64,000 nt of DNA, taken from CBDANW01 sp965197825 (lineage in GTDB: Bacteria > Acidobacteriota > Vicinamibacteria > Marinacidobacterales > DATDRI01). The notes under the pieces were generated by a model. The model saw only the letters and a list, made by a program, of their open reading frames with translations, was not told the DNA's origin and ran no database searches. This document shows positions 9,111 through 16,895 of the stretch, piece after piece. Location: contig CBDANW010000003.1 of assembly GCA_965197825.1 (NCBI GenBank), positions 1,922,001-1,986,000 of the forward strand. The letters run 5' to 3'. A program made the position numbers and the translations under genes. Each line of letters opens with the position of its first letter. The first letter of the stretch is position 1.

Positions 9111-9895
9111 GTGGTATGTAACATTTAAGTGTTTAGTTGTAATATCTCTCTCATGCGAGGGAGAGCCGTTGTGTTGACTCAAGCGGAACATAGGGAGCTT
9201 GGCAAACGAGTTTCGAGCCGTAGCGGTCGAGCGGATGACGCGCGGATCGCTCGGATGTTGCTCTTGCTGGCAGACGGTGCAAGCTATACGCAGGTGCAGC
9301 AGACGGTGGGCTGCACGGCGCTTTTTATCAGCAAGTGGAAACGCCGATTCTTGGAGGAGCGTCTGGCAGGTCTGTACGCGCGTCACGAGGGGCGTCCGAT
9401 TCAAGTGCTCACGCCTCGGATGGAAGCACGGATTCTTTCGTGGACGCAGAAAAAACCGACCGACGGCTCGACTCACTGGAGCACGCGTCGACTTGCGAAG
9501 AAGCTGGGAATCCATCACATGATGGTGGCTCGCACTTGGAAAAAGCATGGTCTCCAACCACACCGAATTGAGCATTACAAGGCCTCCAACGATCCGGATT
9601 TCGAGACGAAGGCAGCGGATATCATCGGTCTATATATGAATCCACCTCAGCACGCTGCGGTGTTTTGTATTGATGAGAAAACGGCGATCCAAGCCCTGGA
9701 TCGACGGGACCCGATCTTGCCGTTGTCTCCCGGGCGGGCCGAGCGACACGGTTTCGAGTACGTCCGGCATGGAACGCTTTCTCTCTACGCCGCCTTCGAC
9801 ACGAAGACGGGGGTGGTTTTGGGCAAGACTGTCCGCCGCCATACCAGCCAGGAGTTCGTCGCCTTCTTGGAGCAGCTGGTTGCGAGCCACAAGCG
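9111..9895 (+). mobile_element. IS630-family element, left half (left end plus transposase N-terminus)
   Basis: The left end lies just after a TA at 9109-9110 (context GACTAGTGG), the target used by IS630/Tc1-mariner elements, and begins GTGGTATGTAACATTTAAG. It pairs with the right end of the other half copy at 54177 (GTGGACTGTAACAACTGAAC). The element stops abruptly after the codons for ASHKR near 9895, where IS66-related sequence begins, so the right half is missing. Bases 9608-9895 recur, apparently identical, in inverted orientation at 54784-54497. Confidence 0.85.
9153..9895 (+). pseudogene. IS630-family transposase, truncated
   Basis: N-terminal two thirds of an IS630 transposase. It starts MRGRAVVLTQAEHRELGKRV with a helix-turn-helix (SYTQVQQTVGCTALFISKWK) and a second one (STRRLAKKLGIHHMMVARTW). 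The catalytic domain then begins with AAVFCIDEKTAIQALDR, which carries the first Asp (C-I-D-E-K-T is diagnostic), and runs to TSQEFVAFLEQLVASHKR. The parts with the second Asp and the Glu are absent, replaced after 9895 by out-of-context sequence ending in a stop at 9947. It cannot be active alone. An upstream in-frame ATG at 9129 is possible, but the family usually begins near MRGRAVVL. Confidence 0.88.
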
Positions 9896-10925
9896 AGGGT
9901 ATCGAATCGAGGGTCTGTCGGAACAGCGGCTGCTGCGGCTTTGTTGAGCAGCTGGGATGAAGTGGAATAGCCGTCGGGTGTCGGCGTGGGCGTACGCGGC
10001 GCCGGCGGATCTCCGCAAGGGCTTTGACGGTCTGTCGGCGCTGGTTGATGAACGAGCTTGGTCGTGAACCCGCTGAGCGGTGAGCTGTACTTGTTTCGTC
10101 AGCCGCAACCGAATCCGCGCGAAAGTTCTGCACTGGGACGGGACCGGACTGTGCGTCTACGCGAAACGTCTCGAAAGGGGAAAGTTCGCATGCCTGTGGT
10201 CCAGCGGTGACGGCGAGCCAGTGCGACTGACGACGACAGAGTTGTCGTTGTTTCTGGACGTGCTGGGGATCTACTCCGGCATCGCGGTTGTGGACGGCTA
10301 CGCGGTGTACGAGGTGCTAGCTCGTGCCGGTCCAGACGGCTACGCGGCTCGTGCCGGTCCACAGTTTCGTCTCGCCCACTGCTGGGCGCACGTGAAAAGA
10401 AAGTTCGACGAAGCCAGCGAGCACTACCCGCAAGCTTGCTCCGAAGTGCTTCGTTTGATCGGAGAGCTGTACGAAGTCGAACGCGAGGTCCCGGGTCCGT
10501 TTCCCGGCGATGAAAAAGCTCAGAAACTGAGACTTCGTTTACGCAAGCAACGTTCGCAGCGGATCTTGAAAGCGATTCGGCAATGGGGCGAGAGCCAAAG
10601 AGGATTGCCGCGAAGCGACTTCGGCAAGGCGGTCCGCTACATGCTGGAGAGATGGGAGACACTCACGCTGTTCGCCGAAAACCCTCTCGTCTGGCTTGAC
10701 AACAATCACGCCGAGCGCGCCCCGAGGGGACCTGTCGTCGGTCGCAAAAATCACTACGGCAGTCGATCGAAACGCGGAACCGACGTCGCAGCGCTGTTCT
10801 ACACCCTGTGCGAGACCGCGAAGCTTCAGAACGTCGCGACCCCAGGGCCTACATGCTCGAAGCGGCCTACGCCGCTATCAACCAGCCAGGAACCGTGTTA
10901 CTCCCCGACGCCCTACGCGACAACT
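9896..10925 (+). pseudogene. IS66-family remnant: TnpB fused to the C-terminus of TnpC, frameshifted
   Basis: From about 9957 the sequence reads AYAAPADLRKGFDGLSALVDE, the TnpB (Orf2) motif of IS66. After frame changes near 10045-10085 it resumes RIRAKVLHWDGTGLCVYAKR and LERGKFACLWSS, the rest of TnpB. At FLDVLGIYSGIAVVDGYAVY it passes directly into the DDE part of TnpC (HCWAHVKRKFDEA, NPLVWLDNNHAERAPRG, SKRGTDVAALFYTLCETAKL), so the N-terminal half of TnpC is deleted. A last shift near 10826 moves the tail (DPRAYMLEAAYAAINQPGT) into another frame. A short tandem duplication (GCTCGTGCCGGTCCA twice) lies in the TnpC part. Inactive; the join to IS630 sequence is sharp at 9895. Confidence 0.82.
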
Positions 10926-10979
10926 CCGCTGCGTGGCTTCTCCTCCGAATCGCGACGTTCCAACCCGCTCCAGTGGGGC

Positions 10980-11531
10980 ACGGCGAGGAGTTACGACGAA
11001 ACCTACTTCGGCGGCAAAGCTCGCAACATGCACGCGCACAAGCGCGAGCAGGTCATCAAGGGTCGTGGCACCGTCGGCAAGACGGCCGTCGTGGGTGCGA
11101 AGGACCGCCGGACGAATCGCGTTACCGCCGCCGTTATCGACAACACAGACCAGCAGACGCTCCAAGGATTCGTGGCCGAACACGTCGTGGACGGCGCAAA
11201 GGTCTACACCGACGACCACCGAGGTTACGACGGCCTGCCAAACCACGAGACGGTCCGACACTCCGTTGCCGAGTACGTCAACGGCATGGCTCATACGAAC
11301 GGGATTGAAAGCTTCTGGGCTACGCTCAAGAGAGCGCACAAGGGAGTTTTTCACAAAATGAGCCCGAAGCACCTACAACGCTACGTCGATGAGTTCGCCG
11401 GCAAGCACAACGTCAGGGACGAGGACACTATCGCTCAGATGGTCGTCGTGGCGGCGGGTCTGGTTGGGAAGCGGTTGATGTATCGGGATCTGGTTGCGGA
11501 CAACGGGCTTTCCTCAGACGCACGTTCCTAG
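10980..11531 (+). pseudogene. IS1595-family (ISXO2-like) transposase, C-terminal catalytic part
   Basis: The reading frame continues out of the IS66 remnant into an ISXO2-like domain. SYDETYFGGKARNMHAHKRE carries the first catalytic Asp, VVDGAKVYTDDHRGYDGLPN the second, and MAHTNGIESFWATLKRAHKG the Asn-Glu region. The normal N-terminal zinc ribbon and helix-turn-helix (about 100 residues) are missing, replaced by IS66-derived codons. The single open frame 10080-11531 is therefore a mosaic of two unrelated transposases. The C-terminal half looks undamaged, ending VADNGLSSDARS. Right-end repeats of the element were not identified. Confidence 0.85.
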
Positions 11532-11592
11532 ACCTCATCAACGCTCGGGCAACATCCTCTGGCGTCGCGTCTCCGTAGTCAGGTCGCTTCAT
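11428..11592 (-). CDS. Small hypothetical ORF next to the IS1595 transposase
   Basis: A 54-residue frame beginning MKRPDYGDATPEDVARALMR, preceded by a good ribosome-binding site (AAGGAGGAAAC just before the ATG at 11592). It is antisense to and overlaps the last 104 bp of the IS1595 transposase frame. Short proteins with an 'xxPDYGDATPEDLARAL' start are, as I recall, found with methyltransferase-carrying elements; this is memory, not a search. The C-terminus is Pro/Arg/Ser-rich and may be read-through of element-end sequence. Its frame is continuous with an upstream fragment. Function unknown. Confidence 0.5.
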   Translation of the reverse strand: MKRPDYGDATPEDVARALMRSRNVRLRKARCPQPDPDTSTASQPDPPPRRPSER

Positions 11593-11802
11593 GTTTCCTC
11601 CTTGACGGAATAGACGTCGCTGCCTACCTGCTTTAATGTGCTCGATTACTTCCGTTATCGTATTATCCGTGTGCAGCGACCCATCCGAAAACTGGGAAGT
11701 TCTCGAAGTCATCCGAACCTTCAGCATGTCGCCTTTCGAGAATGAAATCTCCCTGTTGTGCAGCTTAGATACAAAGGTCTCGTCTTTCATCAAGGATCTC
11801 AA
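11593..11802 (-). pseudogene. Fragment of a hypothetical cargo protein
   Basis: In frame with, and upstream of, the small ORF is a segment reading MKDETFVSKLHNREISFSKG then DMLKVRMTSRTSQFSDGSLH and ITEVIEHIKAGRQRRLF. It looks like the C-terminal domain of a longer protein. A plausible continuation (ILNEGRATIKVIVNS) lies upstream at about 11830-11870 in another frame, so the gene is truncated and shifted. I cannot name the family. Its place between an IS1595 transposase and a methyltransferase-HNH remnant suggests passenger cargo. Confidence 0.4.
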
Positions 11803-12008
11803 ACGAGCCTTTGCGGAACCTAGAATTAACGATGACTTTTATGGTTGCTCGGCCTTCATTGAGTATGGCATTTGCTGAATGGCACAAGGACCCAAGTCCC
11901 ATAAGAGCCGACCTAGCTCACGAACGTCCATTGAGCCTTCGCGCACAGATTCACCGCTGTAAATTATGTGGATATGCTGGCTCATTGACCCTTGATCTTC
12001 ATATTAAC

Positions 12009-12541
12009 TCATAGAGCGAGCTTCGCCCGCAAATACTCCATTCCACGGTCGCCCTTGATGCTGTTGCATGAGCCGCACAGCAGTTGAAGATTCTCGATGT
12101 GGTCGGTTCCGCCTTTGGCACGGGCGATAATGTGATCCACGTCGAAGTGGCGCGGCTCAAAGTGGGTGGCGCAACCGGGACAGTTTCCGCCCTGTTCGCC
12201 GTATAGCCGCTTCCGGTTCTCCGGGCTGCTGTACTTCGGAAGCTTCCCGATGTCGGTTCGCTTTGGGACGTCCGTTCGGTGAGCGCCCTGGTAGAACATG
12301 CCGAGCTCATTTCTCATTCGCTGGCGGACTAACTCTGACGCCTTCGGTGAGATGTCGATCCCGACCCACTGGCGGTGCAGTGCTTGAGCCGATATGCAGG
12401 CCGTAGCGCAGCCGCAGAACGGGTCGAGCACGATGTCGTTTTCGTTTGAGCTAGCCTTGATGATTCGGTCTAGCAGGGCAAGTGGCTTCTGAGTGGGGTA
12501 GCCTACTCGTTCATTGCTATGAGAACCGCCGCGGAGAACTT
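12009..12541 (-). pseudogene. DNA methyltransferase C-terminus fused to an HNH endonuclease domain, N-terminally truncated
   Basis: The frame opens after an in-frame TAA near 12540 and soon reads NERVGYPTQKPLALLDRIIK, then NENDIVLDPFCGCATACISA and HRQWVGIDIS. These are the C-terminal elements, including the AdoMet-binding DPFCGxA motif, of an N6/N4-type DNA methyltransferase. After a linker (KRTDIGKLPKYSSPENRKRL) comes a compact HNH domain: GGNCPGCATHF, HFDVDHIIARAKGG (the HNH His-Asp-His), LQLLCGSCNSIKGDRGMEYL. Two CxxC pairs probably bind zinc. The methyltransferase catalytic motif (DPPY-like) and the N-terminus are gone. The HNH part is intact. Methyltransferase and nuclease in one polypeptide suggest a single-chain restriction-type or mobile-element protein. 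Confidence 0.82.
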
Positions 12542-12616
12542 ACGTGGCGACTGGCCTTCGATGCGTCCGGGGCGGGCCCCATCATCTTAGGGCCGTTCCG
12601 CACAAACGCTTCACGG

Positions 12617-13078
12617 TCAGCCAGTTGCGGCGGTAACGTCTCGTCGGCGCTCGCGTCTCGCCGCGCGCAGCACCACCAAACCCGCGGCCAGCAAACCCAC
12701 GTCCTGGGTCACCGTGTGCATGCCGATACTCCGCCCCTCGCCTTCTGCAGTGCTGAAGCAGCCGCAATCCAGGTTGACACCTCGATAAAGGTTTACCGAG
12801 ATGGCACCGATGAAGAGAACGAGCAGAACGCTGAGAAGAAGCGAGCTCTCACCCTTGAACACTCCGATGATGAGCGCCACGCCAGCAAGGAGCTCCATCC
12901 AGGGAAGAGCGATCGCGAAGAGGTTCGAAGCCATCACGGGCAGCATTTGATAGTTGTACACTTGTTTGGCGAAGGCAGCCGGATGTTGAATCTTGTCCCA
13001 GCTGGCGTAGACGAAAACCGCCCCCAGCACGAGCCGGCAACCGAGCACCAACCAACGATTGTCCAGAAGCTTTCTCAT
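12617..13078 (-). CDS. DoxX/MauE-family membrane protein
   Basis: A small integral membrane protein, 153 residues, with four predicted helices: LVLGCRLVLGAVFVYASWDKI, FAIALPWMELLAGVALIIGV, LLSVLLVLFIGAISVNL and a last one near DVGLLAAGLVVLRAARR. The WDKIQHP and PWMELLAG motifs are typical of DoxX/MauE-like proteins, which are often linked to thiol or quinone redox chemistry. A CGCF motif (NLDCGCFSTAEGEG) after helix three is the kind of redox Cys pair seen in MauE-type proteins. The start MRKLLDNRW is chosen because it follows the rhodanese stop by 13 bp; a longer frame would overlap that gene. Probable operon with the rhodanese. Confidence 0.85.
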   Translation of the reverse strand: MRKLLDNRWLVLGCRLVLGAVFVYASWDKIQHPAAFAKQVYNYQMLPVMASNLFAIALPWMELLAGVALIIGVFKGESSLLLSVLLVLFIGAISVNLYRGVNLDCGCFSTAEGEGRSIGMHTVTQDVGLLAAGLVVLRAARRERRRDVTAATG

Positions 13079-13091
13079 GCTGTTCCCCCCG

Positions 13092-13580
13092 TTAGCTTCC
13101 TTCGACTTCCGAGGGCAGCTTCGCTTCGCTCCACTCTGGCCAGCCCCCTTTGTACACGTAAACGAGGCGGTAGCCCGCCTCCGTGAGCCTGCGAGCCAAC
13201 TCGGTGCTCTCTTCGCAGCCGAACCCGCTGCAGTAGCAAACGATCTCTTCGTCGAGAGAGGGCAAGCGATCCTCGACCAGGGGAAACACCGAATCGAACT
13301 CCAGGACCGGCAAGGAAATCGCCCCTGCGATATGTCCCTCATAGAGATAGAAGTCTTCCGCGCGCGCATCCACGAAAGTAACGCCTTCGTCCCACTTTCT
13401 CTTCGCGGCCGGCGTGTCTAAGAACCAGGATTCCTCGAGGTCACTGACGGCCTGCAGCGGATGCTGGGTAAGACCGATTCCCTCCGCCGAAACATGGTTG
13501 TGAACGAGTCCCACGACGGTCGCACCGGCAACGATTCCCAGCGCACCTAGAAACAACCTCCCCCAGCCCAACATGCTCAC
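13092..13580 (-). CDS. Exported rhodanese-like protein
   Basis: A 162-residue protein with one N-terminal hydrophobic segment (LGALGIVAGATVVGLVHN) and a rhodanese domain. The domain shows VTFVDARAEDFYLYEGHIAG, AISLPVLEF and the active-site loop IVCYCSGFGCEESTELARRL. The catalytic Cys is in CSGFGC rather than the more usual C-x4-R-S loop, with a second Cys five residues on that could form a disulfide or persulfide relay. It probably works outside the cytoplasmic membrane on sulfane sulfur or thiols. It lies directly upstream of the DoxX-like gene, and its start overlaps the end of the pilR remnant by 4 bp. Confidence 0.88.
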   Translation of the reverse strand: MSMLGWGRLFLGALGIVAGATVVGLVHNHVSAEGIGLTQHPLQAVSDLEESWFLDTPAAKRKWDEGVTFVDARAEDFYLYEGHIAGAISLPVLEFDSVFPLVEDRLPSLDEEIVCYCSGFGCEESTELARRLTEAGYRLVYVYKGGWPEWSEAKLPSEVEGS

Positions 13581-14387
13581 CTCAGATCATACTTTTGTAA
13601 CAGATACCGGAACGAACGCAGATTCATTCGAAGAAACTTTGCGGCTCGCGTTTGTACACCGCCGGCCCGTGCCAACGCCAGCGACGAGAGACGCTTTTGT
13701 ATCGAATCCATGTGTTCCTGAAAATCAATGCCGTCCTCGGGCAGCTCCTCCAAGGATGGACCGCCTAGCGCGACCACCATGTCCCCGTTGCCCTGCTGCA
13801 GCTTCTCCGGCAGCCTTTCCGGTAGGATGATCCGCGAAGTCTCCATCGCCACGGCCAGCTCGATCACGTTTGCCAACTCTCGTACGTTTCCTGGCCAATC
13901 ACACTTGGCCAGCAGATCCATCGCCTCATCGGAGATTTTCGCGACGTGCTTGTTCATACTCTGGTTGGCTTTGAGCAAGAAGTGTTCCGCCAACATCGGT
14001 ATATCTTCCCGGCGCTCCCGCAGGGGAACCATGTGGATAGGAATGACGTTCAGCCGATAAAAGAGATCCTCTCGGAAGGCCTTTTCCCCCATCATCTCTT
14101 CCAAGTCCTTGTTCGTGGCGGCGATAACGCGAACGTCCACCTCGAGCTCTTCCGTGGCACCGATTCGCCGGATCTTCTTTTCTTGCAGGACGCGAAGGAG
14201 TTTGACCTGCATCGAAGGTACTCATCTCGGCGACCTCATCCAGCAAGATGGTCCCGTTATGGGCCACCTCGAAGAGCCCCTTGTGATTCGTGCTGGCCCC
14301 CGTGAAGGAGCCCTTGAGATGACCGAAGAGCTCGCTCTCCAGCAGTGTTTCCCGTGCGGGCGACGACGTCCCGCGCTGGAGCGGCAC
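13577..14387 (-). pseudogene. pilR: NtrC/PilR-like sigma-54 response regulator, truncated and frameshifted
   Basis: A sigma-54 activator expected to control pilin expression. The receiver domain and the first part of the AAA domain (including Walker A) are missing: coding similarity begins at ETLLESELFGHLKGSFTGA, just after the pilC stop. The sigma-54 contact loop reads GSFTGA instead of GAFTGA. Walker B (GTILLDEVAEMS) follows, then the frame breaks near 14213-14225 and resumes MQVKLLRVLQEKKIRRIGAT. The rest is intact (REDLFYRLNVIPIHMVPLRE, DWPGNVRELANVIELAV) and ends in a Fis-type helix-turn-helix (RAAKFLRMNLRSFRYLLQKY). No pilS is present between pilC and pilR, so one deletion probably removed pilS and the pilR front. 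Confidence 0.85.
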
Positions 14388-14394
14388 TAAGTGA

Positions 14395-15600
14395 CTAGCT
14401 CAACTGATTGATCAGGTCGAAGATAGGCAGATACATGGAAACCACGATTCCGCCAACGATCGTCCCCAGGAACAGGATCAGGATAGGCTCCATCAGGGTC
14501 ATCAGATTGGCGACCGCGGTATCCACTTCATCCTCGTAGAAATCCGCAATTTTCGAGAGCATCGTATCGAGCGCACCGGTTTGCTCGCCGACCGAGATCA
14601 TTTGCACCACCATGGATGGAAACACCTCGGTGGCCTTGAGCGGTTGAGCCAGAGTCTGCCCGCCTTCCACGCTCTTCCGGGTAGTAACCATGATCGCGTC
14701 TTCGATGATGGCGTTCCCGGAGGTGCGCGCTGTGATCTCCAGCCCGTCCAAGATAGGAACACCACTCGACATCAGTGTCGCGAGAGTCCGGCAGAACCTT
14801 GCCACGGAGATCTTCTGCAGTATCATGCCCAGAATGGGAAGTTTCAGCAGAAGACCATCGATAACCCGCCGACCTTTGTAGGTCGCATAGTATCTGTGGA
14901 GCGCAATGGACAGAACGACCGAGCCGACGACCAGAAACGGCAAGAGTCGAACCAACCAATTGGACAGCCCGATGACGATTCGCGTCGGCAAGGGCAATTG
15001 AGCACCGAGGCCGGCGAACAGCGCCGCAAAGGTCGGAATGACCTTCCACAGGATGACGCCGACGACCAAGCCCGCGATGCTGACCACGGCAATGGGATAG
15101 ATCATCGCCGACTGGACCTGAGACTTCAGCTTGACGGACTTTTCGATGTAGACCGCCAGACGCTTGAGGATGGTATCCAAGATACCACCCGCCTCACCCG
15201 CGGCAATCATGTTGGTATACAGATTGTCAAAAGCTTGCGGGTGCTTCTTCATCGCGTCCGCGAGCGAGAAACCTCCCTCTACGTCTTGACGAACCCCTAG
15301 CAGCACCTTCTGGAAGTTGGCGTTTTCCTGCTGGGTGCCGAGGATCTCCAAGCACTGCACCAGCGGCAAACCGGCGTCGATCATAACTGAGAATTGACGC
15401 GTGAAGATCGCGATGTCCTTTGGCTTGATGCCGCCCCCGAGCTTGGGGAGCGCGAACTCTTTGCCTTTCTCCTTGATACTGGTGACCAGGACCTGCTCAC
15501 GGCGGAGCATGGCAATCACCGCGTCCTTCGAATCGGCCACCCTCTCACCGCTGGTAGCCACCCCGCGACGGGTCTTGCCTTTCCAAACGTACGCCGGCAT
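14395..15600 (-). CDS. pilC: Type IV pilus inner-membrane platform protein PilC
   Basis: PilC is the polytopic inner-membrane protein that couples the pilus motors to the growing fibre. At 401 residues it is full length. It opens MPAYVWKGKTRRGVATSGE, the common PilC start, and has two T2SSF domains (IAIFTRQFSVMIDAGLPLVQ and ISVARFCRTLATLMSSGVPI) that carry the duplicated GLP/GVP turn. Helices lie near residues 170-200, 215-235 and 375-395 (ILILFLGTIVGGIVVSMYL). It is the only gene of the pilB-pilT-pilC-pilR group without visible damage. About 110 bp separate it from pilT upstream, and pilR remains begin immediately after its stop. Confidence 0.95.
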   Translation of the reverse strand: MPAYVWKGKTRRGVATSGERVADSKDAVIAMLRREQVLVTSIKEKGKEFALPKLGGGIKPKDIAIFTRQFSVMIDAGLPLVQCLEILGTQQENANFQKVLLGVRQDVEGGFSLADAMKKHPQAFDNLYTNMIAAGEAGGILDTILKRLAVYIEKSVKLKSQVQSAMIYPIAVVSIAGLVVGVILWKVIPTFAALFAGLGAQLPLPTRIVIGLSNWLVRLLPFLVVGSVVLSIALHRYYATYKGRRVIDGLLLKLPILGMILQKISVARFCRTLATLMSSGVPILDGLEITARTSGNAIIEDAIMVTTRKSVEGGQTLAQPLKATEVFPSMVVQMISVGEQTGALDTMLSKIADFYEDEVDTAVANLMTLMEPILILFLGTIVGGIVVSMYLPIFDLINQLS

Positions 15601-15710
15601 CCTGTGCCTCCTTTGCGCCTTCAGTCTCCTAAAGGACTGATGAGTCTAGGCGGTATGCTCCCGCCCTGGGTCCAACTTCCCGTCCATACGCGGACATCGA
15701 GTATGCCTTA

Positions 15711-16829
15711 CTAGCGCCTCTGGTTAGCTGCCATCGCCGGTCGATGGCCACCCGCCAATCCGGCGCCGCGATTGATCATGTCTTGGAGCTCATCTGGGTT
15801 GGATGACATCGAAAGAGCCAGTTGCAGAGTGATCTGCTTCTGAAAGTACAGGGTCGACAGCGACTGGTTGAAGGTCTGCATACCGTGCTTTTCTTGACCG
15901 GTCTGCATGGACGAGTAAATCTGATGGATCTTGTCCTCTCGAATCAGGTTGCGAATAGCCGAGTTGGGAATGAGGATTTCCATCGACAATACCCGGCCCG
16001 TCCCACTCGCGCGCGGCAGCAGCGTTTGACACATGATTCCCTCGAGCACGAAAGATAGCTGTGCGCGAATCTGGAGCTGCTGGTGAGCGGGGAAGATGTC
16101 CACAATACGGTTGATGGTTTGAGCGGCCGAGTTGGTGTGTAGGGTGGCAAAGGTCAAGTGACCCGTCTCGGCGATACGGAGCGCGGATTCGATCGTCTCG
16201 AGGTCGCGCATTTCTCCGATCAGAACGACGTCCGGATCCTCACGAAGGACAGACCGGAGCGCGTTGGGAAAACTGTGCGTATCGGCGTGGAGCTCGCGTT
16301 GATTCACCAGGCACTTTTGATGATTGTGCAGATACTCGATCGGGTCTTCGATGGTGACGATGTGCTCAGCTCTTTCCTTGTTGACCTTGTCCAACATGGC
16401 AGCGAGCGTCGTAGACTTCCCGCTTCCGGTGGGTCCCGTTACCAGCACCAGGCCCCGTGGTTTTTCGCACACTTGAGCCACTACTGGAGGCAATCCGAGC
16501 TGCTTGAACCCGAGAATCTCGTAAGGAATGGTTCGATAGACGGCGGCAACCGATCCGCGCTGCATGAAAACGTTGGCGCGAAATCTAGCGAGATTCTTGA
16601 TGCCGAAGGAGAAGTCGAGCTCCAGGTTCTCTTCGAAACGGTGCTTCTGATTGTCGGTCAGAACGCTATAGGCGATCTGTTTGGTTTCCACCTAAGTGAG
16701 CGGCGGCATATCGAGCGGACGCAGCTTACCGTCGACCCGAACCTGAGGAGCGGAGTTGTTCGTCACGTGCAGGTCCGACCCGCCCATCTTGAGCATGGTT
16801 TTTAGTAGTTGATGAAGGCTAACCGCCAT
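15711..16829 (-). pseudogene. pilT: Type IV pilus retraction ATPase PilT, interrupted by an in-frame stop
   Basis: PilT depolymerises pili and drives twitching. The start MAVSLHQLLKTMLKMGGSDL fits the family. After 45 codons (DMPPLT) an in-frame TAG occurs at 16692-16694, followed by VETKQIAYSVLTDNQKHRF; a Gln or Pro is expected there. Everything after is normal: Walker A GLVLVTGPTGSGKSTTLAAM, the Asp box IEDPIEYLH, Walker B DVVLIGEMRDLETIE, the His box TLHTNSAAQTINRIVDIF, and the retraction motif SAIRNLIREDKIHQIYSSMQ. Restart at the GTG right after the stop would give a protein lacking only the N-terminal PAS-like strand. Whether it is functional is uncertain; a single substitution separates it from an intact gene. 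Confidence 0.85.
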
Positions 16830-16895
16830 ATTCGATCCTCTCTAATTTCCCTCGGCAGATAAGAATGAGGTTCACGTTTGTCGTAGACTTCGTGC

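Noticed and set aside
16692..16694. Recoding of TAG as a sense codon, to explain pilT and the IS256 transposases
   Set aside because: TAG serves as the normal stop of kdsD, pilC and the M23 peptidase gene, so a general reassignment does not fit.
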